This document shows positions 44,892 through 53,638 of a stretch of 64,000 nt of DNA, piece by piece. Made by a program: the position numbers and the translations under genes. The notes beneath the pieces were generated by a model, which worked only from the letters and a program-made list of their open reading frames with translations, was not told where the DNA came from and did not search any database. Position 1 is the first letter of the stretch, and each line of letters starts with the position of its first letter. The DNA is from Microbacterium sp. AK031 (GTDB taxonomy: Bacteria > Actinomycetota > Actinomycetes > Actinomycetales > Microbacteriaceae), in the NCBI RefSeq assembly GCF_024807145.1, contig NZ_JANUCA010000002.1, positions 494,528 to 558,527 of the forward strand, in the 5' to 3' direction.

Positions 44892-45967
44892 ATGCAGCCG
44901 AGCAAGACGCGATCAGCAGTCATGACTGCACTCAACGACGACGCCCCCTCGATCCTCCTGCAGGGTTACGGTTTCGGCGCGCGCATCTGGCAGAGGGTGC
45001 GCGACGGCGCCAGATCGGCGCCGATGCGGCTCCTCGGAGACGACACCATCTTCGTACGCGGAGCCGGGGTCGTTGAGCTCTTCTATGACCAGCGCAAGGG
45101 CGCGCGCCACGGCGCGATGCCGGCGATCGTTCAAGAGATGCTCTTCGGACACGGTTCCGTCCACAGTCTCGACGGCGACGAGCACCACCACCGAAAGTCG
45201 ACGTTCGTCCACGTCACCTACGAAGACGCGCAGGTGGCAAGGCTGCCGCCGCACCTCGACCGGGAGCGAGGCGGTTCGAACAGGTGCGCTCGAGGCTGCG
45301 GAGGGCACTGCACGAGTGGGCATGGCACCGCAACACCGACCGAGAGCTGCTGCCGGCTCGAACCGCCGGTGTCGAGCTGCAGAACAGCATCCGCCCGATG
45401 ATCGCGGTCGCCCGCTTCGTCGCTTTCGCAGCGAAGGAGCTGCACGATCGTCCCGAGTGGCGCGATCGCATCGCGGCCGAGACGGCGGAGCGCGGATCGC
45501 TCGTCAGCGGCCCACTCGCGACGGCGTTCGCGCAGGAGATTCGTCGGACGGCACCGATCGTGCCGATGCTGCCCGGTCGTGCCATCGCCGACATCGAACT
45601 CGAAGGAGAGAAGGTGACTGCTGGAGGTCGGGTGGTTCTCGACATCCTCGGCACCAATACCGACGAGCTGTCATGGGAACGGGCCGATGAGTTCGACCCG
45701 GCACGATTCGTCGGTGTCGAAGACTACGAGTCACTCACGGCATTCATCCCGCATGGCGGTGCAGACGTGGCATCCGGTCACCGCTGTCCGGGCGAGAAGC
45801 TCGCGATCGCCGGTATGGCCGCAGCCGTTGCCACGTTGAGCGACCCGCGCATCGCGATAGCCGGGACAGGCCTTGAGGTGAATCGGCGACGCCTTCCGAC
45901 CAAGCCCGCATCAGGCGGTCGCGTGCGATCGGCAGACGCCTCCGCGTCGCGCTGCCCGTTCCGCTGA
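44892..45967 (+). pseudogene. CYP152-type cytochrome P450 (fatty acid peroxygenase-like), internally deleted and frameshifted
   Basis: The first fragment (44892 to about 45245, frame of 44892) matches the CYP152 N-terminal region: LFYDQRKGARHGAMP, VQEMLFGHGSVHSLDG, HHHRKSTF. The second fragment (about 45250-45967, a different frame) has ALHEWAWHRN, the NSIRPMIAVARF helix with the Arg-Pro typical of CYP152, and the haem loop FIPHGGADVASGHRCPGEK with its Cys. Roughly 100 residues expected between the parts are absent, and the reading frame changes at about 45245. It cannot give a normal P450. Confidence 0.8.
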
Positions 45968-45984
45968 GGCCGGGCCGCGCGGGT

Positions 45985-46410
45985 TCAACTCTCGCCGCGC
46001 CCGCCCGGCCGCCACAGCACGATGTCGGTGGAACGGCGGATGCGCCGACCGCTCGGCACGGGAACGACGCCGCTCGCCCCGGCAGCGAAGACGCGCACGC
46101 CTGGGCGGTTCTCACGCTCAGCGCGCAGCGCCCCTTCGAGATCGAGCACTCGGCGGCGCAGCATCCGCACCTCATCCTCGAGATCGAGCAGGCGGGCGAT
46201 CGCCGGCAGGCTCATGCCGTCGGCGGAGAGACGTGCGACCTCGCGAAGTTGAGCGATGTTGCGTGCCGAGTAGCGGCGAGAACCCCCGCGCGTGCGACCG
46301 GGGACGACGAGGCCTATCCGGTCGTACTGACGCAGAGTCTGCGGGTGCATGCCTGCGAGTTCGGCGGCGACGGCGATCGCGAAGATCGGGGCATCCTCAT
46401 CATCGACCAT
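45985..46410 (-). CDS. hspR: Heat-shock repressor HspR (MerR family)
   Basis: 141 aa. The N-terminal MerR HTH (IFAIAVAAELAGMHPQTLRQYDRIGLVVPGRTRGGSRRYS) and the coiled coil (LEDEVRMLRRRVLDLEGALRAE) are typical of HspR. It binds HAIR repeats and uses DnaK as corepressor in other actinobacteria. The ATG at 46408-46410 is preferred. A GTG three codons upstream is possible. It is the last gene of the dnaK operon, 99 bp after dnaJ. Confidence 0.93.
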   Translation of the reverse strand: MVDDEDAPIFAIAVAAELAGMHPQTLRQYDRIGLVVPGRTRGGSRRYSARNIAQLREVARLSADGMSLPAIARLLDLEDEVRMLRRRVLDLEGALRAERENRPGVRVFAAGASGVVPVPSGRRIRRSTDIVLWRPGGRGES

Positions 46411-46509
46411 CGCGATCACCGTCCTTTCGTGCTCTTGGTTTCGACTCTACGTCTCGACTCGTTGCACTCGCTTCGTTCGCTCAACGACCCGCGGATTGGC
46501 CTCCGTGCG

Positions 46510-47496
46510 TCATACCTGCGCCTTCGACATCAGGTCGGCGCGCGGGTTCTCCTTCGGTTCCAGGTCGTGGAACTTCTGCAGCGCTTCGCGCGCCGCGTCG
46601 TCCAGGTGCGTCGGCACCGCGACCTGCAGTTCGGCCAGGAGATCGCCGGTGCCCTTCGACGATGCGACTCCGCGGCCCTTGACGCGCAGGACGCGTCCCG
46701 ACGGTGTGCCTGGTGCCACACGCAGCTTCACGATGTCGCCGGCGAGCGTCGGAACCTCGATCGTCGCGCCGAGCGTCGCTTCGGTGAAGGTCACCGGCAC
46801 CGTGAGGCGCAGGTTCAGACCGTCGCGCGTGAAGACCGGATGCGGGCGCACCTTGATCTGCACGACGATGTCGCCGTTCTCCCCGCCGTCGGGCGAGGGG
46901 CGCCCGCGGCCGCGCAGACGGATCTTCTGTCCGTCGGCGACGCCGGCGGGGATCTTCACCTTGAACGGCTTGCCGTCCTCGCCCTGCAGGGTGATCGTCT
47001 CGCCCTGCACGGCGGTGGTGAAGTCGAGCGTCGTGCGCGCCGTGACGTCCGCACCCTTCTGCGGTCCCCCGAAGCCACGATAACCGCCGCTGGTCTGACC
47101 GAAGCGCCCGGAGCCGAAGCTTCCGCCCTGACTCTGGTTGAACATCGCGAAGATGTCCTCGAAGTCGGCGTTGCTCTGACCCCGCCCGCCCTGACCGAAC
47201 CGGCTGAACACGTCTTCGAAGCCACCGGCTCCGCCGCCGCTCGCAGTGAATCGCGCGCCCGAGCCCATGGCTCGGATCTCGTCATACTCCTTGCGCTGCT
47301 CCGGATCGGAGAGCACCGAGTACGCCTCGCTGATCTCTTTGAACATCGCCTCGGCCTTCGCATCACCCTGATTGGAGTCGGGGTGGTACTTGCGCGCGAG
47401 TTTGCGGTACGTCTTCTTCAGATCCGCATCGGAGACATTCTTCTCGACGCCGAGCGTCTTGTAGAAGTCCTTGTCGAACCAGTCCTGGCTAGCCAT
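46510..47496 (-). CDS. dnaJ: DnaJ-type cochaperone without zinc-finger domain
   Basis: 328 aa. The J-domain has HPD at 38-40. A Gly/Phe-rich linker (about 80-145) leads to two C-terminal substrate-binding barrels. The four CxxCxGxG zinc motifs of type I DnaJ are absent, making it a class B (CbpA-like) protein. It works with DnaK and GrpE encoded upstream in the operon, 11 bp after grpE. Confidence 0.93.
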   Translation of the reverse strand: MASQDWFDKDFYKTLGVEKNVSDADLKKTYRKLARKYHPDSNQGDAKAEAMFKEISEAYSVLSDPEQRKEYDEIRAMGSGARFTASGGGAGGFEDVFSRFGQGGRGQSNADFEDIFAMFNQSQGGSFGSGRFGQTSGGYRGFGGPQKGADVTARTTLDFTTAVQGETITLQGEDGKPFKVKIPAGVADGQKIRLRGRGRPSPDGGENGDIVVQIKVRPHPVFTRDGLNLRLTVPVTFTEATLGATIEVPTLAGDIVKLRVAPGTPSGRVLRVKGRGVASSKGTGDLLAELQVAVPTHLDDAAREALQKFHDLEPKENPRADLMSKAQV

Positions 47497-47507
47497 CGAT
47501 CACCCGC

Positions 47508-48173
47508 CTACTCAGCGGGCACCGCGACGACGACCTTCGCCGGACGCAGCTCGACATCGCCGAGGCGATAGCCCACTTCGACGACCTCGAGGATCGTCGA
47601 GGATTCCGCTCCCGGAGTCGGCTGCTGGAAGATCGCCTCGTGGTGCTGGGGGTCGAATTCCTCGCCCTTCTCGCCATAGGCGACGACACCGAGACGTTCG
47701 ACGACCGTGCGGATCTTCTCGCCGATCACGAAGAACGGCGTCCCCTCGACGAGATCGCCGTGCTGGGTCGCCCGGTCGAGATCATCGAGCACAGGGATGA
47801 GACCCTTGGCCACCTCGCCCTGGGCGCGGTCGATCTCGACCTGACGCTGCTCTTCGGTGCGCCGACGATAGTTGGCGTACTCGGCCTGGAGGCGCTTGAG
47901 GTCGTTCAGCAGCGTGGTCTCGAGGTCTGCGAGCACAGCATCCTCTGCCGCGGCCTCACCGGTCTGCTCCGCCCCGAGGATGTCGTCGATCGTGAGCTCG
48001 TCCTCAGCCACGTCGAAGGGTTCTTCGTCAGATCCTTCGGCGGCAGCCGCCTCGGAGGAGTCGGGGTTCTCGTGCGGTGACGGGCTTTCCTGCGGCGATG
48101 GGCCGGATGCCGCAGCATCCGACCCCTCGTCCTCAGGAACCTCGTCGTTTTCGTCGAAGTTCTTCTTCGTCAT
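47508..48173 (-). CDS. grpE: Nucleotide exchange factor GrpE
   Basis: 221 aa. An acidic disordered N-terminus (about 1-75) is followed by the long dimerising helix (LKRLQAEYANYRRRTEEQRQ) and the C-terminal beta domain with the signature QHHEAIFQQPTPG...VVEVGYRLGDVELRPAKVVVA. It releases ADP from DnaK. The start codon overlaps the dnaK stop by one base (TAATG). Confidence 0.95.
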   Translation of the reverse strand: MTKKNFDENDEVPEDEGSDAAASGPSPQESPSPHENPDSSEAAAAEGSDEEPFDVAEDELTIDDILGAEQTGEAAAEDAVLADLETTLLNDLKRLQAEYANYRRRTEEQRQVEIDRAQGEVAKGLIPVLDDLDRATQHGDLVEGTPFFVIGEKIRTVVERLGVVAYGEKGEEFDPQHHEAIFQQPTPGAESSTILEVVEVGYRLGDVELRPAKVVVAVPAE

Positions 48174-50035
48174 TACTTCTTCTCGTCCTCGTCGTCGACG
48201 ACCTCGGCGTCGATGACGTCTTCCTCAGCGGAAGCGTCGTCGGCCGGAGCCTCGCCCTCAGCGGACTCGCCTGCAGCGGCATCCGTCTGGGACTGTGCGT
48301 AGATCGCCTCACCGAGCTTGCCCTGGGACTCGTTCAGCTTGTCGAACGCCACCTTCACGGCGTCATCGTCTTCGCCTGCGAGCGCCGTCTTCAGAGCATC
48401 GACGTCAGCCTGGACGGTGTCCTTGACGTCAGCGGGGAGCTTGTCCTCGTTCTCCTTGATGAGCTTCTCGATCGAGTACGACAGAGTCTCGGCCTGGTTG
48501 CGCTGCTCGAGAGCGTCGGCGCGCTTCTTGTCCTCAGCGGCGTTCTCCTCGGCCTCGCGGACCATGCGCTCGATGTCTTCCTTCGACAGCGACGAGCCGC
48601 CGGTGATGGTCATCGACTGCTCCTTGCCCGTGCCCTTGTCCTTGGCGGACACGTGCACGATGCCGTTCGCGTCGATGTCGAACGTGACCTCGACCTGCGG
48701 GACGCCACGGGGAGCCGGGGCGATGCCGGTGAGTTCGAACGTGCCCAGCGGCTTGTTGTCGCGAGTGAACTCGCGCTCGCCCTGGAAGACCTGGATCGCG
48801 ACGGACGGCTGGTTGTCGTCTGCCGTGGTGAAGGTTTCGCTGCGCTTGGTCGGGATGGCCGTGTTGCGCTCGATGAGCTTGGTCATCCGCCCGCCCTTGG
48901 TCTCGATGCCGAGGCTCAGCGGGGTGACGTCGATGAGCAGAACGTCCTTGCGCTCGCCCTTGAGGACTCCGGCCTGGAGAGCGGCGCCCACGGCGACGAC
49001 CTCATCGGGGTTGACGCCCTTGTTCGCTTCCTTGCCGGTCTCGCGCTTGACGAGGTCGGCGACGGCGGGCATACGCGTGGAGCCACCGACGAGCACGACG
49101 TGGTCGATGTCGGCGACCTTGACGTTCGCTTCGCGGATGACGTCCTCGAAGGGCTTCTTGGTGCGATCGAGCAGATCCTTGGTGAGGTCCTCGAACTTCG
49201 CGCGCGTGATCGTCTCACTCAGCGAGACGGGACCCGACTCCGTCAGCGACAGGTACGGCAGGTTGATCGAGGTGCTGGTCGAGGAGGAGAGCTCCTTCTT
49301 CGCCTGCTCTGCAGCCTCCTTCAGACGCTGCAGAGCGATCTTGTCACCCGAGACGTCGACGCCGCTGGTCTCCTTGAACTGCTTGATGAGGTGGTCGACC
49401 AGGCGCTGGTCCCAGTCGTCACCGCCGAGGCGGTTGTCGCCTGCGGTCGAGCGCACCTGGATTGTGGAGAAGTCGTCGTCCTTGCCCACCTCGAGCAGCG
49501 AGACGTCGAACGTTCCGCCACCGAGGTCGAAGACGAGGATGAGCTCGTCCTCCTTGCCGCGGTCGAGGCCGTAGGCCAGAGCGGCGGCGGTCGGTTCGTT
49601 GATGATGCGCAGCACGTTGAGGCCTGCGATCTCGCCGGCCTCCTTCGTGGCCTGGCGCTCGGCGTCGTTGAAGTATGCGGGAACGGTGATGACGGCATCC
49701 GTCACGGTGTCGCCGAGGTAGGACTCGGCGTCGCGCTTGAGCTTCATGAGGATGCGCGCGGAGATCTCCTGCGGCGTCCACTTCTTGCCGTCGATGTCGA
49801 AGCTCCAGTCGGTGCCCATGTGGCGCTTGACGGATGCAACGGTGCGGTCGACGTTCGTGACGGCCTGACGCTTCGCGGTCTCACCGACGAGCACCTCGCC
49901 GTCCTTCGTGTATGCGACCACCGAGGGAGTTGTGCGGAAGCCCTCGGCGTTGGCGATGACTTTCGGCTCGCCACCTTCGAGGACGCTGACGACGGAGTTC
50001 GTCGTACCGAGGTCGATTCCAACAGCACGTGCCAT
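48173..50035 (-). CDS. dnaK: Hsp70 chaperone DnaK
   Basis: 620 aa, full length. The N-terminal ATPase begins [13 protein letters not shown], with [13 protein letters not shown] and [12 protein letters not shown]. The substrate domain and lid end in the acidic tail [12 protein letters not shown]. It folds and disaggregates proteins with DnaJ, GrpE and ClpB. It heads the dnaK-grpE-dnaJ-hspR operon, and two HAIR-like repeats flank its promoter. Confidence 0.97.
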   Translation of the reverse strand: MARAVGIDLGTTNSVVSVLEGGEPKVIANAEGFRTTPSVVAYTKDGEVLVGETAKRQAVTNVDRTVASVKRHMGTDWSFDIDGKKWTPQEISARILMKLKRDAESYLGDTVTDAVITVPAYFNDAERQATKEAGEIAGLNVLRIINEPTAAALAYGLDRGKEDELILVFDLGGGTFDVSLLEVGKDDDFSTIQVRSTAGDNRLGGDDWDQRLVDHLIKQFKETSGVDVSGDKIALQRLKEAAEQAKKELSSSTSTSINLPYLSLTESGPVSLSETITRAKFEDLTKDLLDRTKKPFEDVIREANVKVADIDHVVLVGGSTRMPAVADLVKRETGKEANKGVNPDEVVAVGAALQAGVLKGERKDVLLIDVTPLSLGIETKGGRMTKLIERNTAIPTKRSETFTTADDNQPSVAIQVFQGEREFTRDNKPLGTFELTGIAPAPRGVPQVEVTFDIDANGIVHVSAKDKGTGKEQSMTITGGSSLSKEDIERMVREAEENAAEDKKRADALEQRNQAETLSYSIEKLIKENEDKLPADVKDTVQADVDALKTALAGEDDDAVKVAFDKLNESQGKLGEAIYAQSQTDAAAGESAEGEAPADDASAEEDVIDAEVVDDEDEKK

Positions 50036-50093
50036 GTGATTCTCCTTCTATTGCTGACGTTGGTTGATTCGCAAACCTGCGGCGACCAGGCAA

Positions 50094-50116
50094 ACCTGAG
50101 TCGCGATGGCTCAACT
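50094..50116. promoter_or_regulatory. HAIR-like repeat overlapping the dnaK -10
   Basis: ACCTGAGT - 7 nt - GCTCAACT resembles the HAIR consensus CTTGAGT-N7-ACTCAAG with three differences. It overlaps the -10 box at 50114-50119, so bound HspR would block polymerase. Confidence 0.65.
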
Positions 50117-50142
50117 GTACCTACCGATCGAAAAGTTGTCAA
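50114..50142 (-). promoter_or_regulatory. dnaK operon promoter
   Basis: On the minus strand a perfect -35 TTGACA (50137-50142) is followed after 17 nt by TACAGT (50114-50119), a 4 of 6 match to the -10 consensus. It is placed between the two HAIR-like repeats and 79 bp upstream of the dnaK start. Confidence 0.75.
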
Positions 50143-50144
50143 AC

Positions 50145-50171
50145 AAACTTGATACGACTGCGCTCAAGTTT
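50145..50171. promoter_or_regulatory. HAIR-like repeat upstream of the dnaK -35
   Basis: AAACTTGATA - 7 nt - GCTCAAGTTT has 8 of 10 paired bases and contains the CTTGA and CTCAAG cores of the HspR site. It lies 3 bp above the dnaK -35 and also close to the promoter of the divergent lipoprotein gene. Confidence 0.75.
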
Positions 50172-50194
50172 ACTCGGAGGCTAGGCTGACCTGC

Positions 50195-50872
50195 ATGAGC
50201 AGCATGCGCACGAAGGCCTCCCCGTCCCGCCTGGCTGCGGGTGCCGTCATGGCGCTCGCGATCCTGCCGCTCAGCGGATGCCTGTTCAACTCCATCCCCG
50301 CCGACACACCGGCGGCTGAAGACCCGATCAGCACTCCTGAACCGACCACCGGCGGCGACTCAGGGGAAAACGACGGAGCGCCCGCCACCCTCTCGTTCGA
50401 AGACGGCGATCTGCTTTCGGACTCCGTGTACATCGAATGGGGCGACGGCCTCATGACGGATGACGGATGGGAGACCACCTCTGCTGACGACGGCAACGGT
50501 GGGTGGGCGTACGGCACGATCGACGGCACATGCACGGCGCAGTTCTGGCAGGGATACACCTCAGATGTGCAGGTCACCCCTGGGGACGACAGCGCGTCCT
50601 CCGATGCGATGCTCGGCGCGATTCTCCAGACGGATGCCGCGACGATCACCCCGAACGCCGTCGACGGCGCCTTCAGCTACCAGGTGGGCGGGAACACTGA
50701 CGTCGCGAATCGGCAGATCACAGGTCAGGATGGCGATCGCACGTGGATCATGTCGGCTCGCGCCTTCGCCACACCCGGTCTCGGCGTCTACCTCATCGTC
50801 GATTGCACCGGCGGTGACACGAAGGCCGTGCTCGCGGAAGTCATCGAGAAGAACGCTCTCATCGCGTACTGA
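50195..50872 (+). CDS. Secreted lipoprotein of unknown function
   Basis: 225 aa. The signal peptide ends in the lipobox LSGC (Cys at about 29). A Thr/Pro/Glu/Asp-rich spacer (about 33-62) precedes a globular domain (DGWETTSADDGNGGWAYGT, CTAQFWQGYT). TAGGCT (50182-50187) lies 7 nt before the ATG, a leaderless start. It is divergent from dnaK and its upstream region overlaps an HspR-like site, so heat-shock control is possible but untested. Confidence 0.8.
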   Translation: MSSMRTKASPSRLAAGAVMALAILPLSGCLFNSIPADTPAAEDPISTPEPTTGGDSGENDGAPATLSFEDGDLLSDSVYIEWGDGLMTDDGWETTSADDGNGGWAYGTIDGTCTAQFWQGYTSDVQVTPGDDSASSDAMLGAILQTDAATITPNAVDGAFSYQVGGNTDVANRQITGQDGDRTWIMSARAFATPGLGVYLIVDCTGGDTKAVLAEVIEKNALIAY

Positions 50873-50888
50873 TCATGCGTACGGATCT

Positions 50889-50901
50889 GGAGTAGCACTC
50901 C
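50889..50901. terminator. Short hairpin between convergent genes
   Basis: GGAGT-AGC-ACTCC forms a perfect 5-bp stem with a 3-nt loop between the lipoprotein stop (50872) and the hydrolase stop (50910). No U-tract follows, so termination activity is uncertain. Confidence 0.3.
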
Positions 50902-50909
50902 GCTCCCGT

Positions 50910-51740
50910 TCAGGACGTCTGCGCATCGACCCAGCGGGTGATCTCAACGGAGAGATGCGTGGGGGCATCGAGCTGGATGAGGTGCCCGGCGCCGTCGATG
51001 ACGGAAAGCGACGAACCGCGGATCAAGGACTGCAGTCGATGCGCACGGTCGACGGGGATCCACGTGTCGTCGGCGCCCCAGATGACGTGCGTTGGGTGGT
51101 CGATCAGAGGATAGAGCGACTCCACTTCGTCCGTGTAGCGCTCGTCGGCCTGCGCGATCTGGCGGTAGAACGCTGATTGTCCGGCCTCTCCCGTCCATGG
51201 AGCGACGAGCATCTCGAGCTCCTCCGCGCGGAGGCCGCGATGGCTGGCACCGCGGATGTAGGCCTCCACGGCACCTCGATGCACGGCGGCCGGCAGTCGG
51301 GCGAAGACGTCGGCATGCTGCTGGACGAGCGTGAAGAAGGGTGAGCCCCACGGGTGGAGTGCGACGACGTCGACGAGGCAGAGCGAACCGTAGCGAGCAG
51401 CGTGCAACAGGCGGGCCCGCAGCGCCACCGCTCCGCCGAAGTCATGCGCGATGACGTGCGGGCGGTCAAGACCCCACTCATCGAGGAGCGCGGCGAACAA
51501 CTCGCCTTGCGCACCGAGATCCACTGCGTGAGCGGCATCCATCGATGATTGGCCGTAGCCGGGCATGTCCCAGAGATACACGGTGTACCTCGTGGCGAGC
51601 GCATCCGCGAGCGGGCGCCACAGCACCGATGACCATGGCGTCCCGTGCAGGAACACGAGCGCGGGACCAGACCCGAAGCGGTCCCAGGCGACTTTGCGCC
51701 CTCGCCACTCGAGCGTCTCCCGGAGTTCGTACGTCATCAT
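50910..51740 (-). CDS. Alpha/beta hydrolase with Asp nucleophile (haloalkane dehalogenase/epoxide hydrolase-like)
   Basis: 276 aa. The nucleophile elbow is IAHDFGG with Asp100 in place of Ser. HGTP (32-35) is the oxyanion loop, and GAGHLIQLDAP (His253) provides the base. Asp nucleophiles are found in haloalkane dehalogenases, epoxide hydrolases and fluoroacetate dehalogenases. Which reaction applies here cannot be decided. ATGATG at 51735-51740 offers two starts. Confidence 0.85.
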   Translation of the reverse strand: MMTYELRETLEWRGRKVAWDRFGSGPALVFLHGTPWSSVLWRPLADALATRYTVYLWDMPGYGQSSMDAAHAVDLGAQGELFAALLDEWGLDRPHVIAHDFGGAVALRARLLHAARYGSLCLVDVVALHPWGSPFFTLVQQHADVFARLPAAVHRGAVEAYIRGASHRGLRAEELEMLVAPWTGEAGQSAFYRQIAQADERYTDEVESLYPLIDHPTHVIWGADDTWIPVDRAHRLQSLIRGSSLSVIDGAGHLIQLDAPTHLSVEITRWVDAQTS

Positions 51741-51773
51741 CTGAGCATCATCCGCCAGAAGCAGAGCATTCCA

Positions 51774-52235
51774 TCACTTGCCGCCAGGCGGGCCGATCAG
51801 AAGCAGCACCACATAGAGCAGGATCACCGCGGCGGCGATGAGCACCACAAGAACCCACGCGCGGCGCAGGAACCAGCGCATCGTGCGGTCGTACCAGGTG
51901 CGGTCCTGCGGGTGGTCGCTCTCTTCCAGACGCCAGTCGCCCTTGAGCCGCCCGGTGCGGTGCAGCCAGATCTCCATCGGAATCGTCGCATAGGGAACGA
52001 TCGCGCTGGCCACGGCGAGCACTCCGACGCCGATCGACCAGCGCTGGTTGAACGCCACGAGGATCGCCGTCGCGCCGTAGGAGAGGAAGACGAATCCGTG
52101 GATGCCACCGCCGATCGTGACGACGATTCCCGGCGCTCCGACCGCACGCGCGATCAGCGCGGCGATCAGGATCGTCCAGGTGATGGCCTCAGCGATCGCG
52201 AGGGCGCGGTAGAGATGGGCGGGCGTACGGAACAT
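51774..52235 (-). CDS. DUF3817 family membrane protein
   Basis: 153 aa with four membrane helices (ALAIAEAITWTILIAALIARA, GGGIHGFVFLSYGATAIL, WSIGVGVLAVASAIVPYAT, and a C-terminal ALVVLIAAAVILLYVVLLLI-like segment). The HGFVFL and EAITWT motifs are typical of DUF3817. The ATG at 52233-52235 follows AAGGAG. An upstream in-frame start adds ten residues without support. Confidence 0.82.
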   Translation of the reverse strand: MFRTPAHLYRALAIAEAITWTILIAALIARAVGAPGIVVTIGGGIHGFVFLSYGATAILVAFNQRWSIGVGVLAVASAIVPYATIPMEIWLHRTGRLKGDWRLEESDHPQDRTWYDRTMRWFLRRAWVLVVLIAAAVILLYVVLLLIGPPGGK

Positions 52236-52339
52236 CGTGCTCCTTGCTGATCTGGGTGCTTCCACAGTACGCGTCCGGGTTATGCGCTATCTCCCTGCGG
52301 GACTTGAGCGCTTCGGTGCGGTCACACGGAACTCTGACG

Positions 52340-52715
52340 CTAGAAGCCGACGGCGCCCCATAAGCACAGCCCGCCCGCCACCAGCAGGACGACCCACGAT
52401 AAGTGCCGTGCCCGCGTGAACCAGATCGGAAGCACGGCGCTCACGATGAAGGTGGATCCGATCACCCACGAGCACGGTCGACGTAGGCGCGCCCAGCGCA
52501 ATGGCGAGGAGCACACCGGCTAGACCCACGAAGAGAACCGTCGTGCGGTGCCAGGCGAACCGGATCGTCCCGGCTGTGAAGGACGTGCCTCCGAACAAGC
52601 GGGGAAGGTCGTGCGTCAGCAGCCAGCCGATGATGTACTTCTCACCGAGGATCGAATGCGCGGCGCCGAGCGCCGCGATGAGGACGGCAGCGGCGATGAG
52701 CGCGATCGTGACCAT
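52340..52715 (-). pseudogene. Small membrane protein gene disrupted by a +1 frameshift
   Basis: The frame from ATG 52713-52715 encodes a membrane protein (MVTIALIAAAVLIAALGAAHS, RLFGGTSFTAGTIRFAWH, VLFVGLAGVLLAIALG). At the GGG run near 52464-52468 the hydrophobic sequence continues in the next frame as VIGSTFIVSAVLPIWF and ends GGLCLWGAVGF at 52340. One base removed there would restore about 124 aa. This is either a real frameshift or a sequence error. Confidence 0.7.
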
Positions 52716-52888
52716 GGTCTTGAACGTAGCCAAAGCGTCGGTCGCGCATCCCGCCGGAATAGTCCCGCGCCCTCCGGCGTTGGGGACAGAGGCGAGAAGA
52801 CCCGCGTTCTCCCCGAGGCAATGCCCTGTTGCCCACCGTGACGCCGTTGTCTGCACGCCACCACCCGATCTCCTACCATCGAAGAGCC

Positions 52889-53608
52889 ATGTCGACATCT
52901 CTGACCACGTCCGAAGAACACACGCGCTGGCGCGCCGAGCGGCGCGATGCCGTGACGGCGCGGACCGGCAATCTCGCACTCATCGAGACGCGTTGGACCG
53001 GATCCGAGCGGCCCGACCTCGCCGCTGAACAGGCCTCAGCCTCCGTCACCGTGACAGCACTCGAGCGCAAGGACCTCACGACAGGCGAGGCCGAGTACGG
53101 CCTGCGGATCTGGGACGCCGAGTCACCGGCCATCAGGGCATTCGACCACATCGACACGTACGAGTACGACCCGGATTGGGTGATCGAGGCGCAGTTCACA
53201 CCGGTCGACACCGACCGCACCGTGCCGTTCGAGCACATCCGCGACAACGGCGGCTCTCGCGAACTGGTCGTGCCCGGCGACATCACCTTCACCCTGGGCG
53301 GCGTCGAGCACCGGCTCGCCGCGTTCGACGACGCCGGTTCGCTGCTGCTCGTCTTCGGCGATGCCACGAACGGCACGGAGACGTATGGGGCCGGACGCTT
53401 CCTCTTCGTGCCGCGAGGTGCCGCCGAGTTCGGCTCCGCGGGCACTGTCATCCTCGATTTCAACCGCGCCTTCGTGCCGCCATGCGGCTTCTCGGCGCAG
53501 TACAACTGCCCGATGCCGCCGCCGCAGAACCGCTTCACCGAGCCGATCCGCGCCGGAGAGAAGAACGTCGTCTTCCAGGGCGACTTCGACATCTACGCCG
53601 CGCTCTGA
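52889..53608 (+). CDS. DUF1684 family protein
   Basis: 239 aa. The C-terminal signature region (VILDFNRAFVPPCGFSAQYNCP, then PPPQNRFTEPIRAGEK) and the middle FEHIRDNGG and RFLFVPRG segments match DUF1684, whose function is unknown. The ATG at 52889 comes 9 nt after TACCAT (52874-52879). An in-frame ATG 20 codons upstream lies before this promoter-like box and is rejected. Confidence 0.82.
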   Translation: MSTSLTTSEEHTRWRAERRDAVTARTGNLALIETRWTGSERPDLAAEQASASVTVTALERKDLTTGEAEYGLRIWDAESPAIRAFDHIDTYEYDPDWVIEAQFTPVDTDRTVPFEHIRDNGGSRELVVPGDITFTLGGVEHRLAAFDDAGSLLLVFGDATNGTETYGAGRFLFVPRGAAEFGSAGTVILDFNRAFVPPCGFSAQYNCPMPPPQNRFTEPIRAGEKNVVFQGDFDIYAAL

Positions 53609-53638
53609 CTCACTACCGAACACGCCCAGGAGAACCCT

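Noticed and set aside
48077..50152. A 691-codon open frame antisense to dnaK
   Set aside because: It is the complement of a high-GC gene with strong third-position bias. The translation is low-complexity Leu/Asp/Val/Arg and matches no family.
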